Shown here: in pieces, positions 1 to 8,060 of the stretch
Layout of the letters: each line of letters opens with the position of its first letter
How positions within the stretch are numbered: the stretch's first letter is position 1
Origin: PALSA-350 sp963794165
GTDB lineage: Bacteria; Acidobacteriota; Terriglobia; Terriglobales; Acidobacteriaceae
Length of the DNA stretch: 64,000 nucleotides
NCBI GenBank assembly: GCA_963794165.1
Contig: CAWCCT010000011.1
Coordinates: 744,001-808,000, forward strand
Direction: 5' to 3'
Notes under the pieces: model-generated
Told to the model about the DNA's origin: nothing
Databases searched by the model: none
What the model saw: the letters and a program-made list of their open reading frames with translations, nothing else
Position numbers and translations under genes: made by a program

Positions 1-600
1 AGGCGCTCGTCCGGGAGCATGCTGATATTCACCTCTCACGTTGAGCGAGAAGCGTCCTTTTTCCGCTCGCGCGATAAAGCCATCGATGGCATTGAAGCCT
101 TCCTCGTACGGTCGGCCGTAATCGTTGATGATGGTCTGCCCAAAATGTGCTGAATCTGTGAGAGGGCGACCCGCGATGTAAAGCGCTCGGCTATAGAGTT
201 CGTCCAACTCTGCGCGTCCAATGCTTCCTCCAAGCGACGTCGCTTCCGTCTCCGGGGCAAACTCCCTCGTCAACGCTGCAAAAATTCGCTTGGCTTCAGA
301 ATCGTCGGGAGCAAGGTCGATTTTGTGCTGAGTCTCCTCCAGAATGTGCAGACAGCTCAACCGCGTCCACGGCCTTAATCCCAAAAAGGCAGTGTCGGCA
401 TACCCGAGCGCGTAAAGGCGGTCGAAGGCGGGGTAAATCCAACTATCGAGCGATACGTAGACCGAGCCGGCTGAGCCACTGCTCTCCGGGGTGGGCAACG
501 GGCCCGGCATGCTGTTCTGAGCACTCGCTACCGACATTGCCGTCATCAACCCGAGAACTAGCAGCAGCTTTAATCCACGTGGCTCAAGTTCTCGGAGCAC
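1..600 (-). CDS. Wzi-like capsule assembly outer-membrane protein, N-terminal part (runs off left edge)
   Basis: The frame is open from position 600 to the window edge, giving 200 residues of a longer protein. A GTG start is chosen because GGAGG lies 4 nt upstream and a hydrophobic signal peptide follows, ending near ASAQ. After it comes the segment SVYVSLDSWIYPAFDRL, then a stretch with ALGY and GLRPWTRLSC, which resembles the N-terminus of the Wzi capsule-assembly family as found in Acidobacteriota. The family anchors or assembles surface polysaccharide at the outer membrane. The start overlaps the upstream nucleotidyltransferase gene by 17 bp, so it is probably the last visible gene of a leftward operon that begins near 5138. 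The family call rests on motif recognition; the barrel itself lies outside the window. Confidence 0.72.
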   Translation of the reverse strand, partial: MLRELEPRGLKLLLVLGLMTAMSVASAQNSMPGPLPTPESSGSAGSVYVSLDSWIYPAFDRLYALGYADTAFLGLRPWTRLSCLHILEETQHKIDLAPDDSEAKRIFAALTREFAPETEATSLGGSIGRAELDELYSRALYIAGRPLTDSAHFGQTIINDYGRPYEEGFNAIDGFIARAEKGRFSLNVRGEYQHAPGRAP

Positions 601-1858
601 TGAGCCTCCACTGGTCAAGCCACCAACAGAGACCGTTCCACATGGTGCTGGGAAAGGTTTGAAGATGGAATGCGACCCGGAAGACTACGTGTAATACGTA
701 TTTCGCGTAGCGCTGCGAGGGCCAAAGCCTTCTCCTACGGCGCGATTTGGTGCTGTCCTGTCCAGGCGCACCCACAACCGGAAGTCGAACAGGAAGCAAC
801 GCGCTACTGAGAACGAGCAGCTGATCCCATCGCGACCGAAGCAGGCTGAGGTGCAGCCATACGCCATGCTTATTAGGGCGAAACATGCCGGCAAGAGGAG
901 ATTGGGAAAATCTCTCGAGCCATCGCGCCACCGGTCGAGGAAGCGCGGACATCTCGCGATCTGCTGCTACCGCGCAGCGGCAGTTGAACCATTCCCGAGC
1001 CAGCCAAAAGGAAATTGCTTGCAACGAGCGCAACGAATCATCGTGGCAAGCCTCCCACGTTCGCCAAAATACTTCATCGTCTGCGTGGCTATCCAGGAAC
1101 CATGCCAGCTCATATACGTGGTGTATCACCCAATCTCCGCGCTGCAGATCACGAAGAACGTGGAGCGCATGAAACGCCAAATGGTCGATTGGGCACAACG
1201 CGGGAAAACTTAAGTCTCCTATCTGGCGCTGAATCCGCCGTTCCCAGAATTCATCCACTCCTTTGACCGAGAATCGAGTGTTTAGCGGATTCCAGAAACA
1301 GAAGTGTAGGTCGACGGCCGGTGGCATTTCAGGGTCATAGGCGTTTCCTCTCCAGCGCCACCCAGCCTTTCGGGTCATCTGCGGCAAATGGTCTGCGGGA
1401 AATTTATTTGAGGTTCGATCCGGCTCGTATCCCAGGCTCTTGAGAGCCGCTTGTGCGGCGAGAAGGTCTTCTTCTGGACAATAAAGATCGATATCCGATT
1501 GCATGCGGCAATCGAGAGAGTCCGCGAAGTCCGGATACTGAGCAAATCCTTTGAGTACCAGGTGCTGTACACCGGCGCGCTGAAACGCATGGGCAATCTC
1601 CCGGTAGGCGGTCGCGATTCGCCGCACGCGCACTTTGTTGTTAGCAAGGTTCCGTTTGACTCGCGAAAGAACCCAGCCTGGAGCCTCATCCTGGCAGGTC
1701 GTCATCAAGGGGAGGGTCAAGTGAGCAAGATCACAAAAAGCTAGAAGGTTCCCCCACTTCGTATCGGACAGTTCCCAAAGCCCCACGGTCTCCGCGCCCC
1801 TCAATTGCAGGCCCTCCAGGACCGCAGGGAAAAATCCGGATTCCAATACTGGCCTCAT
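584..1858 (-). CDS. Nucleotidyltransferase family protein (NTP_transf_5 type)
   Basis: A 424-residue soluble protein. Residues 99-125 contain HLVLKG followed by the metal-binding pattern SDIDLY (D122, D124), the hallmark of the uncharacterised NTP_transf_5 nucleotidyltransferase fold. The C-terminal half is rich in Trp and His with no recognised domain. Such proteins are often found beside HprK-related kinases in exopolysaccharide clusters. Here the ATG start overlaps the kinase gene's stop by 4 nt (ATGA), which suggests translational coupling. The real substrate is unknown; nucleotidyl transfer to a protein, sugar or small molecule is possible. The family assignment is fairly secure, the role is not. 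Confidence 0.75.
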   Translation of the reverse strand: MRPVLESGFFPAVLEGLQLRGAETVGLWELSDTKWGNLLAFCDLAHLTLPLMTTCQDEAPGWVLSRVKRNLANNKVRVRRIATAYREIAHAFQRAGVQHLVLKGFAQYPDFADSLDCRMQSDIDLYCPEEDLLAAQAALKSLGYEPDRTSNKFPADHLPQMTRKAGWRWRGNAYDPEMPPAVDLHFCFWNPLNTRFSVKGVDEFWERRIQRQIGDLSFPALCPIDHLAFHALHVLRDLQRGDWVIHHVYELAWFLDSHADDEVFWRTWEACHDDSLRSLQAISFWLAREWFNCRCAVAADREMSALPRPVARWLERFSQSPLAGMFRPNKHGVWLHLSLLRSRWDQLLVLSSALLPVRLPVVGAPGQDSTKSRRRRRLWPSQRYAKYVLHVVFRVAFHLQTFPSTMWNGLCWWLDQWRLSAPRT

Positions 1859-2865
1859 ACGCCACCTCCGCGGATCAAACCCTCGAGCTGAGCAACTGCC
1901 CCCTCCAACGTGCGATAGCGCAGCTCAAACAACTGCGCGTTGAGCAGTTCCCGAACGGAGGCCGCTTGTATCTCGTCGTTGGGCGCCGTACCCGCTTGTG
2001 ATTGGCTCGCCCACTTGAACGCGAGCTCCTTTGGAAAGGGGATGAGCTCCGCCCGATCAGCTTCGACCCGATTCAGAAAGATGATGTACTCGACGGTGGA
2101 CTGCCTCGCCGTCGTCACCCCGGGCAGGAGGGCGGTCGGGACTTCGATGGAGGGCTTTCCCGTGGCACGTGGAGTCGGGCTAAGACCCTCCAACTCCGGG
2201 AAAAGCTCAGCGGCAGATGGGCGAAAACGTACCTGGTGTGAATTGCCGGCGACCAGCCGGCCTCCTCCTTTTCGAACCAGGTAACTTGCGTCGTCAGAAA
2301 TGTATTTCCATCCGGCACGAGCGCACGCAAATGCAAGTGAGGACTTGCCCGCCCCGCTGTTCCCGCACAGCAACACCCCTTTACCCTCTAACTCGACACA
2401 TGCTGCGTGAAGCGGCGTCACATGGCGAGAAGCTAACAGGCTCAATGCGATCGCCTCAAGAAAGTGATAGCGCACATAGGCCGTGTGTTCTACCGCATCC
2501 CGGTCGATCCACGCAAAGGCAAACCCCTGTTCCCGGTCGCATACAGCGAAGTTTTGCGCATCGGCTACGATGGATAAAAGGTGTTTTTGGCCTCGATACA
2601 CCGGAGACGGAGGGCACACTCCAGATCGGCCTTCAGCAAGCGCTATGCGAAGTTCAAGCGCCGGTTCCGAGAAAATACTATGAAGCCCACCCCAGCTCTC
2701 GTCGGCAGCGCTGAGAACGTCATCTGAATTGGTGATCACTTCTATGGCGAAGCCCAATGGATAGTAGATCCTTCGCAGCGGCAGCTGCACATTACTCAGC
2801 AAAGGGTCGCAAACGATCGCCGGTTCGATCACGTCCGTAGCGGTCACTGGTTTAATAGGCGCCAT
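1855..2865 (-). CDS. HPr kinase/phosphorylase-like protein (HprK-related kinase)
   Basis: With the start at 2865 the protein has 336 residues. A P-loop GNSGAGKSS lies at about 168-176, followed by ISDDASYLV at about 190-198, where HprK family members carry the acidic residues that follow the Walker A. The N-terminal half does not look like classical HprK. This matches the HprK-related kinases of polysaccharide clusters, not the PTS regulator. An open frame continues upstream to 2991, inside the cytochrome gene, but ATG 2865 has AGAGG 6 nt upstream and sits 13 bp after that gene's stop, whereas ATGs at 2892 and 2919 have no clear ribosome site. Its substrate is unknown. No HPr or PqqD-like partner gene is visible in the window. 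Confidence 0.75.
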   Translation of the reverse strand: MAPIKPVTATDVIEPAIVCDPLLSNVQLPLRRIYYPLGFAIEVITNSDDVLSAADESWGGLHSIFSEPALELRIALAEGRSGVCPPSPVYRGQKHLLSIVADAQNFAVCDREQGFAFAWIDRDAVEHTAYVRYHFLEAIALSLLASRHVTPLHAACVELEGKGVLLCGNSGAGKSSLAFACARAGWKYISDDASYLVRKGGGRLVAGNSHQVRFRPSAAELFPELEGLSPTPRATGKPSIEVPTALLPGVTTARQSTVEYIIFLNRVEADRAELIPFPKELAFKWASQSQAGTAPNDEIQAASVRELLNAQLFELRYRTLEGAVAQLEGLIRGGGV

Positions 2866-2878
2866 TTCATCCTCTGGC

Positions 2879-3403
2879 TTAGTTCGAGTCATGTTGGTCC
2901 GCAGGCTGGTCCGATTCATATTCGTCTCCGCTATATGCCTTCGGGTCTCCAAGACTTCCGGCACGGGGCAGGTCGCGAAGATACAACACAATTTGCCACG
3001 CCTCCTCGTCGCTCAGGGTCCCCTTGGACGCGGGCATACCTGACGGGAAAATGCCGTGATCAATGACCCACTTCAGTTGACCGTCCGTATATCCCTGCAC
3101 TGCGGGGCTGGCCATGGATGGAATCGGGGGATCCATCCTGGTCGCAAAGGGAACCCCCGTATTCTGTCCGTCTCTTCCATGGCACTCGACGCAGTAATAG
3201 CCGAACGCGTGCTTGCCGGCCTCGACATTCTCCTTTGTCGCAGGAATCGGATTCTTATCAACCCTGCCGCCCACCGTGATGTGCCGCTTTACCCAATAGG
3301 CGGTCCTAGTTTCTATCGGACCGGGAGCCTTCGTAGCGCTACAGGCAATCACGCCAAAACAGGCGATGCCCAACCACGCGAGGCGGAGCACTTGGGGATA
3401 CAT
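2879..3403 (-). CDS. c-type cytochrome lipoprotein
   Basis: A 174-residue exported monohaem cytochrome. The N-terminus has a short charged region, a hydrophobic core and a lipobox-like IAC with Cys21, so it is probably membrane-anchored by lipid. The haem attachment motif CVECH is at 71-75 and a candidate axial Met lies in FPSGMPASKG. The C-terminal SDEEAWQIVLYLRDL is the usual closing helix of class I cytochromes. It begins 2 nt after the stop of the copper-protein gene, and its Shine-Dalgarno (AAGGAT) lies inside that gene's end, so the two are surely co-transcribed. It probably exchanges electrons with the CuA-like protein in the periplasm; partners are inferred from position only. Confidence 0.85.
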   Translation of the reverse strand: MYPQVLRLAWLGIACFGVIACSATKAPGPIETRTAYWVKRHITVGGRVDKNPIPATKENVEAGKHAFGYYCVECHGRDGQNTGVPFATRMDPPIPSMASPAVQGYTDGQLKWVIDHGIFPSGMPASKGTLSDEEAWQIVLYLRDLPRAGSLGDPKAYSGDEYESDQPADQHDSN

Positions 3404-3405
3404 GA

Positions 3406-3768
3406 TTACTTATCCTTTACCTCGACAGAAAAAGTCATCGAAGCGTGGCCCACTCCGCAAAAGTGGCCACACTGTCCATGAAAGGTCCCTGTCTGTTGAG
3501 GCGTTACTTCAACCTTAATAACTTTGCCCTTAGGAATGGTCACGTTCACGCCAAGGTCCGGAATCACCAGGCCGTGCGTAACGTCGTCGGCTGTGAGGGA
3601 TAGAGTCGCCTTTTCTCCCTTGGTCAGGGTTATCTGCGCCGGCGTAAAGGAAAATCTTTTAGCGTGGATCTCAATGACCTGGGGTTGATCCTGCGCATGG
3701 ATCGCAGGCCGTTCAAAGGCTGCAAAACTCAGAAGAAATACAACTAAAACTCGAACAACAGTTTTCAT
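3406..3768 (-). CDS. Exported CuA-type cupredoxin (COX2-like domain)
   Basis: A 120-residue protein with a cleavable signal peptide (about 1-25) and a single cupredoxin domain. The C-terminus carries C100-x3-C104-x3-H108-x2-M111, and H65 lies in DVTHGLVI: this is the dinuclear CuA ligand set of cytochrome oxidase subunit II and nitrous-oxide reductase. No transmembrane helix other than the signal is present, so it is a free soluble CuA domain and not an oxidase subunit. AAAGGA lies upstream of the ATG at good spacing. Cytochrome c genes flank it on both sides, which suggests an electron shuttle or copper carrier. No oxidase catalytic subunit is in the window. Confidence 0.85.
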   Translation of the reverse strand: MKTVVRVLVVFLLSFAAFERPAIHAQDQPQVIEIHAKRFSFTPAQITLTKGEKATLSLTADDVTHGLVIPDLGVNVTIPKGKVIKVEVTPQQTGTFHGQCGHFCGVGHASMTFSVEVKDK

Positions 3769-3810
3769 TACTCGTTTCCTTTGTTTGGGTTTAGTAAGGC
3801 CGCGGCCGGT

Positions 3811-4095
3811 TTAGGGCGCCATGAATTTTAGAAGTGCCTGCTCGTCTGCACGTGAAAGACGGGCGCGTGTGCGCATATGCATGAGGATCGTGCCGGTCGT
3901 CCTGGGTGAAATGCTCATTGGGGGCTGGTGGCAACGGCCGCAGTTGATTGCAAACAGGCGTTCTCCCGAGGTCGGCGTCTTGCCAGGCGTTGGGGGCTTG
4001 GGATTGGCTCCGCCGCCGCTCGCAAACAGCACAATTGGGTACAGCAGCAACGGAAGAGTGGCAACAAAAACAGCGCGTAGAGTAGAGCGAGACAT
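3811..4095 (-). CDS. Small exported c-type cytochrome
   Basis: A 94-residue monohaem cytochrome c. A signal peptide (about 1-25) is followed by a Pro-rich linker and the haem motif CGRCH at 52-56. Several Met residues around 73-75 and near the C-terminus could be the axial ligand. The start at 4095 is preferred over an in-frame upstream codon at 4122 because GGGGAGGAAG sits just upstream and the ATG overlaps the porin gene's stop by one base (TAATG). It is a compact, minimal cytochrome, likely a periplasmic electron carrier working with the copper protein and lipoprotein cytochrome downstream. Confidence 0.82.
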   Translation of the reverse strand: MSRSTLRAVFVATLPLLLYPIVLFASGGGANPKPPTPGKTPTSGERLFAINCGRCHQPPMSISPRTTGTILMHMRTRARLSRADEQALLKFMAP

Positions 4096-5138
4096 TACTT
4101 CCTCCCCGGCCAGAGGGGCCATATAAAGCGATAGGTAGCGCCAACATTCCAGATGTTGGCGTTTGCTCCTTGACTGAATTGACGGCCGTAGCTGGAAATG
4201 AATCGAAAGTTATCCCGGACGTAGTAGTTAACGCCGAAATCAAACCGCTGTGTATCTTTCGTGGGCAGGCTATTGCCGCCGCCGTTCAAGGGGTGAAACT
4301 GCTGCATCCGCGGCACGAGCTGCACACGGCTGAAAAAAGAAGACGCCACCGGAACCTGCGAGAGCTTGTAGGCCCCCTCGATCCAGTACCCCTCACCATT
4401 GAAACTGCGATCAAACTCCGCCTTCAGGTCAAGAGGAAACTTCTCCGGCTGCCATGAGACGTAAGTTCCCGAGCTATTTATTTGATGATCCTGAAGCAGA
4501 TGCTGATACGACTCGCCCACCTCGAGCCGTGCAGATTTGAGAAAGATGCTCGCGTCGCCGCCGGCCAGCCGCGACGCTTCCAGCTGATTGATGCTACTTC
4601 GCACGGAGAAATAGGCAGAGTATTGAATGCTGTATGCGGGTGTTTCGTGAGCATTGCCGCGCAACATTACGCCGTCGGCGATTCCGTTCGGCCGAGTACC
4701 GATCACATCTGTAATTGGCGTGTCCTGCAGATTACGAATCCACAGCGGTGCGAGGCGCTCGTTGTAAAGCCCATAGGGTAGAAGGAATGCGCCCGCCGTC
4801 GCTATCACGTGCGTGTTGGCAAGCCAATCCAGCTGAGCGTAGTCGACAGACTTGAACACCTTACCCGTAAACGGTCCAGTTGTTTGGTTTTCATGCTGAA
4901 AGAAACCAAAGAATTCGGCTCTGGACTCAAGCAATACGTGGGTGCCAAACGGAACCAGTAGAACTGTTTCAACCTGGGGCTCGAGAGACGTGACTCCGCC
5001 ATTGACGTTCTGCACGTACCCCATCGAACCGGAAAGCACTGGTACATAGCCCGCGTCCGTATGGTCCGAGCCAGGGTTTTGCCCGTGGACCCAGCACGTT
5101 GTCAATAGAATGCAGGTTCCAATCCACCATACCTTCAT
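4095..5138 (-). CDS. Porin-like outer-membrane beta-barrel protein
   Basis: A 347-residue protein with a signal peptide ending near VHGQ. The body has alternating hydrophobic and polar residues typical of outer-membrane strands, with no recognised enzymatic motif and an aromatic segment near the end (GATYRFIWPLW). ATG 5138 has AAGGA 8 nt upstream; a TTG six codons earlier (5156) is less likely. It is the first gene of the leftward operon and overlaps the small cytochrome gene by 1 bp. A porin co-expressed with periplasmic haem and copper proteins could admit a metal or electron-acceptor substrate, but no specificity can be read from sequence. Confidence 0.65.
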   Translation of the reverse strand: MKVWWIGTCILLTTCWVHGQNPGSDHTDAGYVPVLSGSMGYVQNVNGGVTSLEPQVETVLLVPFGTHVLLESRAEFFGFFQHENQTTGPFTGKVFKSVDYAQLDWLANTHVIATAGAFLLPYGLYNERLAPLWIRNLQDTPITDVIGTRPNGIADGVMLRGNAHETPAYSIQYSAYFSVRSSINQLEASRLAGGDASIFLKSARLEVGESYQHLLQDHQINSSGTYVSWQPEKFPLDLKAEFDRSFNGEGYWIEGAYKLSQVPVASSFFSRVQLVPRMQQFHPLNGGGNSLPTKDTQRFDFGVNYYVRDNFRFISSYGRQFSQGANANIWNVGATYRFIWPLWPGRK

Positions 5139-5232
5139 GATCAATTTCCTTCTCAACAGTTTTGCCCGGAGCTACAAGGCCTTTTCAGCGGAGTGCTGAT
5201 AGATCGAAGTATAGGGACGGTGCGTCTGCGGA

Positions 5233-5261
5233 ATGTACACGAGATGTCATCGCTTTGTCAT
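5233..5261 (+). promoter_or_regulatory. Tandem TGTCAT-type repeats, probable response-regulator site
   Basis: ATGTCAT (5244-5250) and TTGTCAT (5255-5261) are spaced exactly 11 bp; a degenerate third unit, ATGTACA, lies at 5233-5239. Direct heptamers at 11-bp period are the architecture bound by PhoB/OmpR-family regulators. The site lies in the divergent region between the porin/cytochrome operon and the polysaccharide export operon. It reads in the export operon's direction and matches arrays near the response regulator gene at 13976. Confidence 0.55.
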
Positions 5262-5415
5262 TTCCCGCGTAGCCGCGCGTTATCTGACGCCAGGTGATCT
5301 AAGGTAGTTAAGTCGGAACAATGTCTCCGAATGTAATTGTCGCCTGACAACCAGTTGCGCAGAGAGAGACAACTATCCGGTGCTAACCCACTTAGTGAAT
5401 TTGTTGGGACAGGTA

Positions 5416-8052
5416 ATGATGATTAAGAAATCACTTAGAAGTTGTCTCGTTCTGCTTCAGCTCTCTGCGGTCGCGGTTGCGGCTGTCTCGCTCTGTCAGG
5501 CACAACTCGGAAGCGCGGGGGGCGGTCTAGGCGGAAACACGCAAGGATCGCTCCCGTGCGACGATCGCTTTTTTCTATGCTCCGGCGATCAAACTCTGCA
5601 AACGAATCAGGGGAACGGAGGATACAACAGTCCCAGCGCCTCGCAATATAATTCGGGTGCAAGAAGCGATCTGCCTGAGTCTGATACGCGCTACGACTTT
5701 GGCAACGGTCAGCCCCTCAACCTAAGCCCACGGGACTACCCGTACCAGCGTCAGAATGGCGGACCCCCCTTGTCTGCAGCGTCACCGGTTCGCTTTCGCC
5801 CCGAACCCCTGACTGAGTTTCAAAAGTTTGTCGCGGCCGACACTGGCAAAGTCCTGCCCATTTTTGGGGGCATGCTCTTTCGCGACGTGCCTGCTACCTT
5901 CGCTCCGCTCGACAGGGCACCGGTACCGGAAAATTATGTCGTCGGCCCGGGCGATGAGCTAATGTTGCGGGCATGGGGGAGTATAGCGTTCTATCTTCGG
6001 GTAACGGTCGATCGCAGCGGCAACATCTATATCCCCCATGTAGGTCAACTCCAGGTCGCGGGGATTAAGTTCTCGGAATTGAAAAATTACCTTCAAGGGC
6101 AGATTGAAACCTCTTTTAAGAAATTTGATTTGAACGTAGAGATGGGGCAACTACGCGCCATTCAGATCTTCGTTGTGGGAAGAACACGGCGCCCTGGCAG
6201 CTATACCGTCAGTTCCTTAAGTAGTCTTGTCGATGCTCTCTTCGTGTCAGGCGGTCCTGCGAGTACAGGCTCCATGCGTCGTATCGAAGTAAAGCGGGGC
6301 TCCTCCATCGTGACCGAGCTTGACCTCTACAGTTTTCTGCTGAACGGCGACAAGTCCAAGGACATCCCTCTGCTTCCCGGGGACATCATCTACGTGCGAC
6401 CTGCTGGACCGCGGGTCGCTCTCACCGGCAGCGTGAGCCAGCCGGCAATTTTCGAGATCCGCAGTGGAGAGACCGTGGGTGACGTGCTGGCCATGGCTGG
6501 CGGGTTGACGTCCCTTGCCACTATGGAATCGGGCGAGCTGGAGCGAATTGACACCAGCGGACAACGCCACGTTATTGAGATTCACTTCGACGCGGCCGGC
6601 CTCAAGGTGCCGCTCGCGGATGGTGACATCCTCCGAGTCTTATCGATCGTGCCGAGGTTTGATAACGCGGTTACCCTGAGAGGCAATGTGGCCAACCCGG
6701 GGCGCTACCCTTGGCACGCAGGGATGCGCATCACAGATCTCATCCCGAATAAAGATTCCTTGCTTACTAGGAACTACTGGAAGCGGAAGAACAGCCTGGT
6801 GTTTACCAACCTTGACGACCCAACGCAGACACCGGACGAAGACAACGGCGCCGTGTCGCCACCAGATAAAGCCCATGCCGGAGATTCGTCTCGCGTTTCC
6901 CCTCAGGAAGAGGACAGCGGCAATTCCGGCACCGCGGCGCCTGCTCTCAAGCCCGAAGATAAAAACCAAACCCCTCCTGCAGATTCGCCCGCAGGCGGAG
7001 GAGAAAGCAACGGCTTAACAGGCAACGGGGGAAGCATTGCTTCGCAAACCGGAGCGCCTTCTGAACGTTTCCCGGTTTCCAATCGCGTTGATAAGCGAGT
7101 GCCGGAGATCGATTGGGACTACGCCGTTATCGAGCGGCTGAATACCGACGATCTCGCTACCTCACTCAAGCCCTTCAACCTGGGCCGAGCATTGCTCGAG
7201 AAAGATGAGAAAGACAATCTCGAATTGCAGCCTGGAGACATCGTTACCATCTTTTCCCAGGCCGATATTCATGTTCCTCAAACACGCCAAACAACATTCG
7301 TGAGACTGGAAGGCGAATTTCAAGCCGCCGGCGTTTACAGCGTGCAACCAGGAGAGACTCTGCGCGAGCTTGTTGAGCGTGCCGGAGGACTCACCAAGGG
7401 AGCCTACCTCTTCGGTTCCTCGTTCACACGTGAGTCCACAAGACGGCAGCAACAAGCTCAGCTGGACGAATACTCCGCTGATCTGGAACGAGACATCGAG
7501 CGAGCAGCGGCAACAAGATCCAGCTCCGCCGTCAATGTTCAAGAGGCCGCGACCGTATCGGCGAGCCTCGAAAGCCAGCGGGCCCTGGCAGCGAAGCTTC
7601 GCTTGATGCGCGCCACGGGAAGAATCGTGCTCGACATTGCGCCGGGAAGTACGGGGGTGGACAACATCCCCGACCTTCCGCTCGAAGACGGCGACAGCTT
7701 CGTTGTGCCCCCAAGACCCTCGAACGTCAAAGTTGTGGGCGCAGTCTACGACCAGAACGCCTTTATTTACGAAAACTCACGCAAAGCCGAGGATTACCTG
7801 CAGCTGGCTGGTGGCATTGCGAGGAGCGGAGATAAGGGGCACACCTTCATCATCCGAGCCGACGGTTCCGTGGTCAGCCGCAAATCGAAGGCAGCCCGAG
7901 GCGGCTTGGAACGACTGAGCATGAATCCTGGAGACACGGTGGTGGTACCGGAGATTGTGGATAAAACCACACTGCTCAGAGGCCTCACCGACTGGTCGGC
8001 GATTTTCGGTCAGTTTGCTCTAGGAGCCGCGGCCATCAATGTATTGCATTAA
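5416..8052 (+). CDS. Polysaccharide export protein, Wza-like, with multiple SLBB domains
   Basis: About 878 residues. A signal peptide ending near CQAQ leads to a low-complexity region. The Poly_export domain begins about residue 172 (PENYVVGPGDEL), and several SLBB domains follow, with repeated GDI(I/L) and AGG(L) motifs. A Pro/Ser/Gly/Asp-rich linker of roughly 80 residues (about 470-560) splits the SLBB set, and a charged coiled segment lies near 680-740. It is much longer than enterobacterial Wza, as is usual in Acidobacteriota. The frame is open from 5380, but ATG 5416 or 5419, after GGGACAGG, gives the proper signal peptide. First gene of a rightward operon with chain-length, polymerase and glycosyltransferase genes; it should form the outer-membrane export channel. 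Confidence 0.88.
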   Translation: MMIKKSLRSCLVLLQLSAVAVAAVSLCQAQLGSAGGGLGGNTQGSLPCDDRFFLCSGDQTLQTNQGNGGYNSPSASQYNSGARSDLPESDTRYDFGNGQPLNLSPRDYPYQRQNGGPPLSAASPVRFRPEPLTEFQKFVAADTGKVLPIFGGMLFRDVPATFAPLDRAPVPENYVVGPGDELMLRAWGSIAFYLRVTVDRSGNIYIPHVGQLQVAGIKFSELKNYLQGQIETSFKKFDLNVEMGQLRAIQIFVVGRTRRPGSYTVSSLSSLVDALFVSGGPASTGSMRRIEVKRGSSIVTELDLYSFLLNGDKSKDIPLLPGDIIYVRPAGPRVALTGSVSQPAIFEIRSGETVGDVLAMAGGLTSLATMESGELERIDTSGQRHVIEIHFDAAGLKVPLADGDILRVLSIVPRFDNAVTLRGNVANPGRYPWHAGMRITDLIPNKDSLLTRNYWKRKNSLVFTNLDDPTQTPDEDNGAVSPPDKAHAGDSSRVSPQEEDSGNSGTAAPALKPEDKNQTPPADSPAGGGESNGLTGNGGSIASQTGAPSERFPVSNRVDKRVPEIDWDYAVIERLNTDDLATSLKPFNLGRALLEKDEKDNLELQPGDIVTIFSQADIHVPQTRQTTFVRLEGEFQAAGVYSVQPGETLRELVERAGGLTKGAYLFGSSFTRESTRRQQQAQLDEYSADLERDIERAAATRSSSAVNVQEAATVSASLESQRALAAKLRLMRATGRIVLDIAPGSTGVDNIPDLPLEDGDSFVVPPRPSNVKVVGAVYDQNAFIYENSRKAEDYLQLAGGIARSGDKGHTFIIRADGSVVSRKSKAARGGLERLSMNPGDTVVVPEIVDKTTLLRGLTDWSAIFGQFALGAAAINVLH

Positions 8053-8060
8053 GGCACGGC

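Noticed and set aside
851..1266. Several plus-strand small frames opposite the nucleotidyltransferase gene
   Set aside because: They are antisense shadows without start signals or conserved features.
1855..2865. Classical HPr kinase/phosphorylase of the PTS
   Set aside because: Only the P-loop half resembles it. The rest differs, and no HPr or PTS gene occurs in the window.
3406..3768. Cytochrome c oxidase subunit II
   Set aside because: The CuA ligands are present, but the two-helix membrane part is missing and no oxidase catalytic subunit is nearby, so it is a free CuA-like domain.
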